NCBI GenBank assembly: GCA_945889445.1 | Contig: CAMDBX010000035.1 | Location: forward strand, 1 to 37,442 | DNA length: 37,442 nt | From: Rhizobium sp. Q54 | Lineage (GTDB): Bacteria; Pseudomonadota; Alphaproteobacteria; Rhizobiales; Aestuariivirgaceae | Reading direction: 5' to 3' | Shown here: piece by piece, positions 17,801-29,800 of the stretch | Layout: the number at the start of each line of letters is the position of its first letter | Numbering within the stretch: position 1 is the first letter of the stretch | Position numbers and translations under genes: made by a program | The notes under the pieces: model-generated | Told to the model about the DNA's origin: nothing | Databases searched by the model: none | Seen by the model: the letters and a program-made list of their open reading frames with translations, nothing else

Positions 17801-20800
17801 AGGGGCCGCCCAGTACTGCCTGCGGCAGCGCTGCTGATCGCCCTCGCACGGCAGGTCGGAGACGATGTGTCGTTCAGCGACGTATCATTCATCACACCGC
17901 TAGCTGCGGATGCGGCGGGCGTCACCGTCACCATCGTGCGCGGCGAGGATGGACTATTCACCGTTTTGCATGAAGGCAGGACAGCCGTGCGCGGGCGGAT
18001 GACAAATGCGAAGCAACCCCAGGGTGCTCCGTCCGCTGCTGCCGGCGATCTGCCGGACGTGTCCGGCCTCTACGAGCGTTTTGAGTCCATGGGCACCAAC
18101 TATGGATTTACCTACCGCCGCATCCGGAGTGCGCATATCTCGGACGGACTGGCCGTGGCCCAGCTGAAGTCAGAAGGGCCGCCCGAGGGTCTGCTCGACG
18201 CTGGATTCCACGCTGCTGCACTGCTGGTGCCGGAACGAGGAGCGCATCTACCCTTCCATATCGAGTCACTATGGCTTGGCACGCGCATCGGCGAGGCACG
18301 TCGTGCCAGCCTGCAGCCGCGCCACGACTCGGCGCTACTCGGCGTCGACATGGCTCTTCTCGACGAAGCCGGCGAGGTCGTTGCCATGCTGCAAGGCTTG
18401 TCACTTCGGCCGGTAGCGGGAAGCACCAAGCAAGCTCCCGAAAACCTCGCCCTGCTTCAACCCGTGTGGCGTGATGAGCCGCTGGACGGCGTAGTGCGGC
18501 CGCAAGGCGATGTTGCCATCATTGCCGGACCAGAAGCGGCTGATCTCGTTGCAGCACTTGCTGTAGCCGCGACACCCGGCAGGCTCATCAGCCTTTCGCT
18601 GCCCACGCTGCGGCATGATCCTGCAGCCATCAGCAAGGCGCTCGCTTCCGTGCGCGAGATCATTTTCATCGCCGGCCAGGGCCCTGGCAATGATGAGCTT
18701 TCCGCTGCGGAGAACGGCGGTGTCGTGCCACTCCTGAGTCTCGCACAGGGTCTGGCACGGCTCGGCGCAACACAGAAGCGCGTGCTCAGATTGGTAACCT
18801 TCGGGGTGCAGGCGACCGGTTTCGAGCCATCCGTCTCGCCCTGGCAGGCGGCCGCCATCGGCCTTGCAAAGGTGGCAGGCCTCGAACTTCCGGGGCTCTC
18901 CTGCGCGCTGATCGATCTGCCTCCCGCTCCGTCGCCCGCTGACCTCCCCGCGATGGCAACCGCCATACTCGCCGAACCCGCCACCGAACAGCGCATCGAG
19001 ATCGCGCTGCGCAATGGCCGCCGCCTCGTGCAACGGGTCGAGCGGACCGAGTTGCCCGCTTCAGCCTTCAATCCATTCAGGCCATGGGGCATTCATGTGA
19101 TCGTGGGCGGCGCGCGCGGGATCGGTTTGCAGATCGCATGCCACATGGCGCGGCGCGCACATGCCCGCGTGCTGCTGATCGGCCGCAGCGGTCCTGCCAG
19201 CGCTGAGGCGGCAATTGCCGCTGTGTCAGCGGCCGGCGGCGAGGCGATCTATCGCAGCGCCGACCTGCTCGACGGCCCTGCCGTCGCCCAGGCCGTGGCG
19301 GATGCACGCCGCCTCTGGGGCCCCATAAATGGCGTCATCCATTCGGCCCTCGTCCTTGATGACCGGAGCCTGCTTCGTCTCGATGAGGCATCGCTTCGGA
19401 GGGCGCTCGAGCCCAAGGCACGCGGTGCGGTGAACCTGGCGGCTGCCGTGGCGCAGGATAGTCTCGACTATTTCGCGTTCTTCTCGTCCGCCAATGCCGT
19501 GTTCGGCAATGCCGGCCAAGCCAACTACGTCGCCGGCTGCCGCTTCAAGGACGCCTTTGCCGCTCATCTCAGGACCAGCAAGTCCATTCCCGCACTCAGC
19601 ATCAATTGGGGCTATTGGGGTGAGGTCGGCGTCGTAGCCGATGACGCCATGCGCGACCGCCTTGCCCGCCAGGGTATCCTGCCGATCAGCAACGCGGAGG
19701 GTATCGGCGCCTTCGAACGCGCGATCTGCGCGGGCGTGCACCAGATCATGCCGGTGGCCGGTACGGCAGAGGCCTTCACCCGGCTGGGCGTGACAGCGCC
19801 CGCGCAAAATCGCGAGGACGTCGAAGAAGCTGCCCTGACGGCTATCGAGGCCGAGGCCGCCGTCACCCTTCAGCTACAACTTGCAGGCATGGGTTTTGTG
19901 CCGGGTAAAGCCCTGAGCCTGGCCGAATGGGCGAGGCACTGCCGCGTCAGCCCGGGCTGTATGCGACTGTTCGAGGCGTGTCTCGCCATTCTAGCCCGGC
20001 GCGGGCTGGCCCAACTGCACAACGGGGCTTGGTCCGCCATGGCACCCGCTGCGCAGCTGTCCGAAAACACGGACGAACTCCCCGCCCACCGGGCCCTGCT
20101 CGCACGGGCACTTGCCTGCCTGCCGGAAGTGCTTGGCGGCAAAATGACGGGTGTGGCCGCCCTGATGCCCGGCGGTTCGTTGGAACTCGTCGGAAAGATT
20201 TATACCGACTCCGCGGTGGTCAGGCGGCTCAACGGCAGCATCGCCGCAGCCGTGTTGGAAATCGCCCAAAGGCGGCCTGCCGGGCACCCGCTACGCATTA
20301 TCGAGATAGGCGGCGGCACGGCCAGTGCGACAGCGGCGATTTTGCCGCGCCTTGCCGCCGCAGCACCAGACAGCGACTATGTGTTCACAGATATCTCGCC
20401 GGCCTTCCTGCCGCCAGCCCAGCAGCGCTTCGGCGGATTACTTGCCGGCTTCACGACGGCGCGACTCGACATCTCTGCGGCTTCAGCGACTGTGCCGTTG
20501 TCGCCGGCGGACATCGTCGTCGCATCAAACGTCATCCATGCTACTGCCGACCTTCGCAGGAGTCTCGCAAACTGCGGGTCCTTGCTCAAGAAGGGCGGTC
20601 TTCTGGTCCTCAACGAGGCGACGAGCACCCGCGACTTCGCAACCCTCACTTTCGGACTCACCGAAGGCTGGTGGCGTGCAACCGACCTGGAGTCGCGCGA
20701 ACCACACGGGCCCGCAGCGCCGGCCCGCCAGTGGCGAACACTACTGGCGGAGGCCGGCTTCACCAATATCCGCATGGAACCCGAAGCGGGCAACGACCCG

Positions 20801-23800
20801 CAGGTGATCATCACCGCCGCGGCGGCACGGCGCAGCGAAGCCAGCAGCGATGGCCTGGTTACGCATGTGAGCAATCTGCTGTGCGCCGCACTCAAGCTGA
20901 AACCCGGCACCGTGGACCCTCACGCGGATTTCGGCGTCTACGGCCTCGAATCGGTTATGGCGCTCGAGATCATCGCAGCACTGGAGAGTGATTTTGGGAC
21001 ACTGCCGAAAACGCTGCTGTTCGAGTCCAACTCGGCGACAAGCCTCGCCGAATGGCTCACGGCCAACAAGCCGGACGTCGCCCGCCAGTTCGGCAACCAT
21101 TCTCACACGGCACCCGCCACAGCGCTTGGACAAGCGCAACTCGCCATGGATGACATCGCCATCATCGCGCTTGCCGGGCGCTACCCAGGCGCGCGCACGC
21201 CTGCAGAACTCTGGTCACTGCTCAGCGAAGGCCGCAACGCCATCACCGAGGTGCCGCCCGAGCGCTGGAACCACGCCGAGCACTTTGACGCCAGCGGCGA
21301 TCGTGATGACAAGGCACAAACCCGTTTTGGTGGTTTCGTCAGCGGCATCGACCAATTCGATGCTGGCCTGTTCAATATCTCGCCGGCGGAAGCACGCGCC
21401 ATCGATCCAATGGAGCGCCAGTTCATCGAGGTGGTGTGGGAACTGTTCGAGAATGCCGGCCACACGCCCGAGCGCCTGAAGCGCTCGGCGGTGAACGACA
21501 GGGGCGGTGACATAGGCGTTTTCGTCGGCGTGATGAGCCAAACCTACGAACAACTTGCCACGGAGATCTGGGCGAAGGGTCACTACACGGGCGCCTTCTC
21601 TTCGCATTCATCGATCGCCAATCGCGTCTCGTACCTTTTCGACCTCACGGGACCCAGCACCGCGGTCGACACGGCCTGCTCGTCGTCACTGAGTGCCATA
21701 CACATGGCGGCCGAGGCGATCCGACGGGGCGACTGTCGGGCGGCGATCGCCGGAGGCGTCAACCTCCTCATGCACCCGCTGCATCATATATTGATGTCGG
21801 CCTACAGGGTGCTGTCGCCCGACGACAAAACGCGCGCCTTCGGTGCCGGCGGCAAGGGCTTCGTCGTGGGCGAGGGCATCGGCGCGATCCTGCTGCGCCC
21901 GCTCGCCGATGCCCAGCGCGACGGTGATCCGATCCTCGCGGTGCTGAAGGGCAGCGCCGTCAACACCTGCGGGCGCACCAGCAGCTACTCTGCACCCTCG
22001 GTGTTCGCGCAGGAGCGCGTCATCCGCGCAGCATTCACCCGGGCGGACCTCGAGCCGGCCTCGATCAGCTACATTGAGGCCCATGGCACCGGCACAGAAC
22101 TCGGTGATCCCGTCGAGGTGAGGGCGCTTACGCTGGCCTTCGCCGGCGCAAAGCCAGCCGGCAGCTGCGCGATCGGCTCGATCAAGCCAAACATCGGCCA
22201 CCTCGAGGCGGCGGCCGGCGTAGCGGGCGTGAGCAAGGTGCTGCTGCAGTTGCAGCACCAAGCCCTCGCCCCCTCGCTCCATGCGCTGCCGCCCAATCCC
22301 AACATCAACTTCGCCGAAACACCCTTCCGCGTGCAGACGTCGCTTGCTGAGTGGCGAAGCGACGGCGGACCGCGCCGCGCCGGCATCTCCTCCTTCGGGC
22401 TTGGCGGCGCCAACGCCCACGTCATTCTGGAGGAAGCGCTTCCGGCACCGCCGTCAGACGCGGATGACGGCACGCCCCAGTTGATCACCATCTCGGCCCG
22501 CAACGAGGAACGTCTGCGCCTACAGCTCACACGACTTCGCGACGCGATACACAGCGAACCGGGTTACAGCCTGCGCGACATAGCCTGGACGCTGCAGGCC
22601 GGCCGCCAGAGCCTCGCCCGGCGCTGGGCTTGCGTCGTCGCCAATCGTGCCGAACTGCTGGGCACAATCGACAGCTGGCTTGCCGGAACAGCGAACCGCG
22701 CCATGCAGGGCCGCCAAAGCGGGCCGGCGAGCCTGCTTGCCAGTGCCGACCCCGAGGCCGTGGCCCGCCACTGGGTGGCAGGAGGTCAGTTCTCGCCGGA
22801 CGCCCTGCGCGGCCAGCACCGCGCACGCATCGTGCCCCTGCCAAACTATCCCTTCGAGCCACGCCGGTTCTGGCTGGGAGAGGGTGACGCGATGAGTCGC
22901 GGTAGCATCAGCGCTTCGCGAGCCGAGCAGCGTGCCATCTCCCAGACGCCACAGCTCGAACCCGTTGGCGACTATTACGACGCCACAATCCCGGTGTCCG
23001 GCGACGAGCTGACAGAGGCCTATTTCTCCCTGGCACCGCTGCACAATCCGCCGCCCGGATTCTCCTGGACCCGAACGGTCTTCGAGCCGGACCACGATCC
23101 GCTCGCGACGCAGGCCCTGCTTGACGGTCAGCGCGCCCTGCGCGAGGAGCTGCTGGCGGGCATCGACGTCACGTCGCGACCGTTACGGGTTTTGGATTTC
23201 GGCTGCGGGGCGGGAACCGATCTCATTCGCCTCGCGCGTGGCAATCCGCAGCTCAACGGCTATGGTCGGACCATCTCCGCCGAGCACGGGCGCGTGGCCG
23301 ACTCTCGCGTGCGCCTCGCGGAGCTTTCGAATCGGATCACAATCGAGACCGGCGACAGCGCGGGGCAGCCTTTCCCCGGCAGCTTCGACCTCATCATCGG
23401 CATCGAGGTCGCCCACCACATCGAGAACAAGAAGGCGCTTCTCGCTAACCTAAAGGCCAGCCTCGCGCCGGGCGGGCGCATCGCGCTGGCCGACTGCCTG
23501 TCACCACGTGTCGACGCACCATCGCCCGCCACCGGATCGTGGACGCTCAGCGAGGCAAACTATGCGAGGCTCATGGCAGAGGCCGGACTTGCCATCACCC
23601 GGGCGGTCGATTGCAGCGCCGGAATCGCCAACTGCCTCACCGGCGACGATATCGATGCGACCATGCGTCTGCTCTTGGCCAGGGGCATGCCGCCCGCCAA
23701 GCTTGAACTGGTGCGCCGCGTCCATGATGGCTGGCTCAATTTCGGAAAGGCGCTCGCATCGGGCTCACTGCGCTATCTCTTTCTCCAGTTTGAGGCGAGC

Positions 23801-26800
23801 AATGCCCCACAGGACTGGCTCCTCGCCGCGAACAGGGCAGCACTGACCAACGTGCTTCCGTTCGGTAAACGCGCGGTGAAACAGCAATCACCACAAGTGC
23901 GGGCTCCGGCCGCCTCCCCGCGTGATGGCCTAACCCTCGTGCGCTCCGCGCTGGCCAAGGTGATCGGCGTCGCCCCGGAGGACGTCGATGCCGATGCCGC
24001 CTTCGTCGAGCAGGGCGTGGATAGCCTTGCCGGTCTCCGCTTCACCGACGAACTCGCTCGTCGGCTAGGCGCTGAGCTGGGCACCAACCTCATCTACGAC
24101 CATCCCACACCGACACTCCTGGCCGAGGCGATTGCCGCCATGCCGAGCATGTCGACGCCGGAGGCACCAGTCGCCACATCCGTAGAGCTCACCAGCCTGC
24201 CCGAAAATGCCGTAGCCGTCGTCGGACTGGCCACCCGCCTTCCAGGTGCAGCAGATCAGAGCCAGTTCTGGGACGTGCTGCGCAATGGCACCGACTGCGT
24301 GAGTGAGGTTCCTCGAAACCGATGGGACAGCGCCGCCCATTGGAGCAGTGATCCCGAAGACAGAGCAAAGACCTACGGAAAGTGGGGCGGGTTCATCGAC
24401 GGGCATGATCGCTTCGACGCTGCCTTTTTCGGCATCACGCCTCGAGAGGCTTCCTACATGGACCCGCAGCAGCGGGTGTTTCTCGAAACTGCGTGGCATG
24501 CCCTGGAGGACGCAGGCATGGCCGACGAACGCCTTCGTGGCAGCAGCGCCGGCGTCTATGTGGGGCTATCGGGTGACGAATACTCTGAGCTGATGCGCTC
24601 GGGCGGAGTGTCACCGGATGCCTATCTCATGCTCGGGAACGCGGGTTCGATCCTTGCCGCACGCCTTTCCTACCTGCTCGATCTCAAGGGACCGGCCCTC
24701 ACCATAGACACGGCCTGTTCATCCTCCCTCGTCGCCGCACATCTCGCAGCCGAGGCCATTCGGCGAGGCGAAATCGACTTGGCAGTTGCCGGGGGCGTCT
24801 CGCTCTATCTGAGTGAGTGGCCGTTCAAGCAGATGAGCCGGGCAGGCATGCTCTCTCCCACCGGCAAGTGCCGCAGCTTTGCTTCGGGGGCGGATGGAAT
24901 CGTTCCGGCTGAAGGTGCCGCCGTGGTGGTGCTGAAGACACTGGCCCGCGCCATTGCCGATCGCGACCAGATCTATGGTGTCATCCTCGCCAGCGACATG
25001 AACCAGGATGGCCGTAGCAATGGCATCACCGCGCCATCCGCCGCCGCCCAAGCCCAACTCATCGGCCAAGTTCTCGACCGAGCTGGCATCGACTGTGAGA
25101 CCGTCGAGATGCTTGAAGCGCATGGCACGGGTACGCGTATCGGCGACCCGATCGAGGCGGCCGGCCTCGTCGCCGCCTTTGCGCCACGCACCGGCAAGGT
25201 CGGGTTCTGCTCGCTCGGGACAGTGAAGAGCAACATCGGCCATACCACCGCAGCCTCTGGCGCCGCGGGGCTGGCAAAGGCTCTGCTGGCGCTCCGCAAT
25301 GAACTCATCCCGAAGAGCCTGCATGCAGAGTCTAACAATCCGCTATTGAAGCTCGACGGTTCGCCTTTCGCGCTTGCACGCGAGCCGCAGACCTGGCCAC
25401 GGCGCAACGGAGCGCCACGGCGCGCGGCGATCTCTTCCTTCGGATTCTCCGGCACCAATGCGCACATGATAATCGAGGAGGCCCCTGCCCTGTCCGGTAC
25501 GGCCCCGGCCGAAGGCGATCGTCTGGTTACGCTTTCCGCTCGAAGCCAAGCTGCTTTGACGCGTGCCAAGGCCGCTCTCGCACAGTACCTTCAGGACCAT
25601 CAATCGCATTCTCTGGCCAGCCTGGCCTATACGCTGAACCTGCGCCGCCGCCACGAGCCCTTCCGTGCAGCCTTTGTGGTTGGCAGTGAGCCTGAGCTCC
25701 GCGAGGCGCTGCGCAACGGACAGTCGCTCGAGGATCGTGGAGGCAGCGCCCACCTGGTCGGCATTGCGCGCGCCTATCTGGCAGGTGACGCGCTCGCCGT
25801 GGACCTGCTTGATGAGGGATCCGCCGTGCGGACGATCCCGTTGCCCGGCTATTGCTTCGAAAAGGAACGCCACTGGTTCGCGGCCACGGCAGAGGACGCC
25901 TCACCCGTGCCGTGCGATAGCGTGCGACTGCACGCCCCCCGCTGGCGCGAAGTGGCAGCCGGCCCGAGCGCCAAACCGCCTGGTGGCGTGCTGCTGGCTT
26001 TCGTCAACTCGACGGATGAACGGGACGCGCTGCGCGGGATGTGGACGGGGCACTTCATTGCCGCTTTTCCTGAGACGGCCGACAAGCTCGTCTCGCTTAT
26101 CCGCGATAGCGGCCACCGGCCGGATCACGTCGTCGATCTTTGGCCCCTCGGCGCAACCCGGGGCCTGCCGCCCGGGGCGCAGGAAGCGCAGACACTGCAA
26201 CGGCTGCAATCGATCCGCGCCGCTGTCGGGCAGGCTCCAATACGCGTGCTGTTTGCGCATCCCGACGACTCCGCCTCGGGCTTTAGTGGCCTGATTGCGA
26301 GCGTTCCCCAGGCGCTGCCGGGCTGGGCCGTCTCAACGTTGGCTCTCGACAATCACGCGGGTGCCAAACCCGCTGGCACAGTCATAGCAGAACTCTCTCA
26401 GAATCCTGCCGAGGTGCGCATCGCGGGTGACCGTCGGCTGGAGCGCTGGCCCGAAGCCATGTCGCAGAGTAGCGCTGCACGCCCCGTCGGGGAGCCGGGC
26501 GTCATCTTGATCTCAGGCGGCCTCGGCAGCATCGGACAGAAGCTGGCCGGACGGGTTGCCGCGACTGGTATTAAAATCGCGCTGCTCGGCCGCTCGGCTC
26601 TCACTACCGAAGGCGAGGCTTTCCTCTCAACGCTCCGGGCACGCGGCGCATTTGTGCGCTACTGGCGAACAGACGTCAGCGATGCCGCGTCGGTACGGTC
26701 CGCGGTCAAGGACATCCGCGACGTATTCGGCCCACTCACGGCGGTCCATCACCTTGCCGGCACGATGGGCAGCAAACCCCTCAGCACGAAGGACGCTGAC

Positions 26801-29800
26801 GAGGCACGGGCGGTTCTCTCAGCCAAGATCGACGGCGCCATCAACCTCGACGCAGCCACGCGGGATGACCCGCTCAAGGCCTTCGTCCTCCATGGGTCGC
26901 TGGGCTCGATCGTCGGTGATTTTGGACAGGGCGACTACGCCATGGCCAACGCCTTCCTGGAGACCTTCGCAGAAGTCCGCTCCGCTCGCGGCCCGGGTCG
27001 AAGCCTCGCAATATGTTGGCCGCTGTGGCAGGACGGCGGCATGCGACCCAGCAGTGCTGCGACTCGCCTCATCACGGGGACATCCGGACTGGGAGCCATC
27101 ACCGACGCCGAGGCTTTCGACGCCCTCGATCAGGCGCTTGCGGTGGACGAACCCGTGGTGATGGTTGCAAAGGGTGCACTCGCAGAGCTGGTGCGTGCGC
27201 AGCGGGAAACGTCGGAACTGGTATTGCCCCGGCCGTCTGCTCCCGCCGCTGCCGCCAGTCCTGCAACACTGATCGAACTTGCAGCGGGAGTTGTAAAGCT
27301 GGATCCAAATGCGCTCGACCCTGCCGCGAGCCTGCTCGATCAAGGTTTCGACTCGATCACGCTGAAGGAATTCGCAAGTCTCCTCTCCCACCAGCTGAGC
27401 CATGACCTTTCCCCCACCCTCTTCTATCAGCACGGCTCGCTGAACGAGGTGGCGGACTACCTGTCCAAGGAAGGCATCACACTTGGCAACGCTGCCTCGC
27501 AACAGCCAACCGTCGTGTCGCAGCCCTCTGTTGCACCTCGCGCTGACGATGGAGCGATTGCCATCATCGGCATGGCAGGACGCCTTCCGGGAGCTCCCGA
27601 TCTCGACAGCTTCTGGGATGTGCTACGCGACGGGCGCGACGTGGTGGGCCCGCCTGGCAACGAGCGCCCCGGCTATTCCAACGCTCGCGATCTTCTTGCC
27701 GGTTACATCACGGACGTCGACGCATTCGATGCGGCCTTCTTCCAGATTTCGCCGGGAGAGGCGGCAATCATGGATCCACAGCAGCGCCTGTTCCTCGAGG
27801 CGTGCTGGCATGCCTTCGAACATGCGGGGCTGGATGCGACGGCCTTGGCCGGCAGCCGAACGGGCGTGTTCGTTGGCGCGCAGGGCGCGGACTACGCCGA
27901 AGTGCTGCGCGGCAATGATGCGCCACAGGTGATAACCGGGATTGCCCATTCGGCCATCGCAAACCGTGTCAGCTATTGGCTCGACCTGCGCGGCCCATCT
28001 TTGGTGGTCGACACTGCGTGCGCCTCTGGGCTCGCGGCCCTGCACCGCGCGGCGACCGCACTACGCAGCGGAGAATGCAAGCTGGCCATTGCCGGTGCCG
28101 TAAACCTGCTGCTGAGCCCAGCATCGCGGAAGATGATCGAGAACATGGGCGCGCTCTCGCCAGATGGCCGATGCAAGAGCTTCTCGGTGCGGGCCGATGG
28201 CTATGGGCGCGGCGAAGGCGTAGTGGCTCTCGTTCTAAAGCCACTTGTCGCCGCGGAAGCGGATGGAGACAGGGTCCTCGGTGTGATCCGAGGCAGCGCG
28301 GAGGGCCACGCCGGACATGCCGTCTCTCTCACCGCGCCCAACCCGCAGGCTCAGGCTGAGCTTCTGCGAACCGCATGGACTGAGGCAGGAATCAGCCCGG
28401 ACGATATCGGCTATATCGAGGCTCACGGCACGGGCACCGAACTCGGCGATCCGGCGGAAGTTGACGGCATCAAGGCGGCGGTGGGTGCAACCGCTGCAGA
28501 AGGCACGATCGGACTCGGCAGCGTGAAGTCGAACATCGGCCACCTCGAGCCGGCGAGCGGCCTCGCGGCTGTGGTGAAGGCTCTGCTCGCCTTCCGCCAT
28601 CGCGTCTGGCCCGCGACACTCCATTGCGACGAACCGAATCCACTGCTGAAGCTAGCGGGAAGCGCTCTGCGCCTCGTGCGCCAGGCAGAAAATTATCCGA
28701 CCGGGCAGAGCCTGGTTGGCATAAGCGCCTTCGGATTCACCGGCGCAATGGCGCACGTCGTCCTTGCACCACCGCCCCCGCGCGATCCTGCACCGAAGCC
28801 GAGTGGTCAGCAGGTCCTACCACTCTCGGCTCGAAGTACGGCGGCGCTGAGAGGCCTCGCTGCCGCATGGGCGGAGACCCTCGAAAGTCCCGATGCACCG
28901 GGCCTCGCGGCTGCCGCTCGCCTTCTGCAGCTTGGCCGCGCGCCACTAGAATACCGCCTCGTCGTCGTTGCGGCGGACGTTGCAGCGGCCGCGGGGTTGC
29001 TGCGAGCATGGCTCGCGGACGCAAAACCCCGCCGCGAGCATGGACTGGTGCTCAGCAATGGCGATGTGCCGCGCCGCCCCTTCAGGGCGCTGCTGGCCGC
29101 CTCTCCGCACCCCGTCGCACCCCTGTCACCCGAAGCGATGGCGGCAGCCTTCCTGCAGCAAGAGCGTATTTCGTGGCCCACAGCCGCCTGCTCCCTGCCT
29201 GAGACCCCGGTGCCTCTCTATCCGTTCGAAAGGGCAAGACATTGGGCTAAGTCCGCGCATGAGGCCCCCCCGAAGGCGAAAGGCATCAACTGGGCTGCCT
29301 TCCCCGACCTCGCCCAGCATCGCGTCGGCGAACAGGCACTGATGCCGGCATCCGCCACCGCCGCCATCATTGCGCAGGCCCTTGGGCTCAGCAGCATCGA
29401 CCTGCGGGACGTTTCCTGGCTCAGGCCTGTCGAGGTGGGAGCCCCTCACAGCTTGCACTTCATGCATGAAGGCCATCAACAGCGCTTCGAAATACGAAGT
29501 GCAGACGGCACCCCTGCGGTGTGCGGCCTGATTTGCCCGGAGCGACCTGACCGGAGGTTGCCAATCGACGTGGCGGCACTTTGCGAGCGTCCAGATGAGA
29601 CTGTCGACGGCACGGAACTCTATCGCGGGATCGCATCATCAGGCCTGCAGCTTGGACCAGCGTTTAGCTCAATCACCTCGCTGTGGAGGAAGGGATCGAC
29701 CGTTCTGGCGGCGCTGAGCAGCCCCGAAGACGGCACCAGATCGGACGCCTCGGTCCTCGACATGGCGGCCCAGGCTGGCAGCCTCTTGCTGGCCGACGAG

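Noticed and set aside
19927-20991. 354-codon plus-strand frame in another phase within the giant PKS
   Set aside because: Arg/Pro-rich low-complexity translation typical of an off-frame reading; the PKS frame here encodes a clear cMT and ACP.
22960-23840. Reading the module 4 methyltransferase as a third cMT
   Set aside because: Its SAM motif (DFGCGAG) and flanking blocks differ from the two cMT domains (EIGGG, EIGAG with NVxHAT); it fits the O-methyltransferase-like type better, though C-methylation is not excluded.
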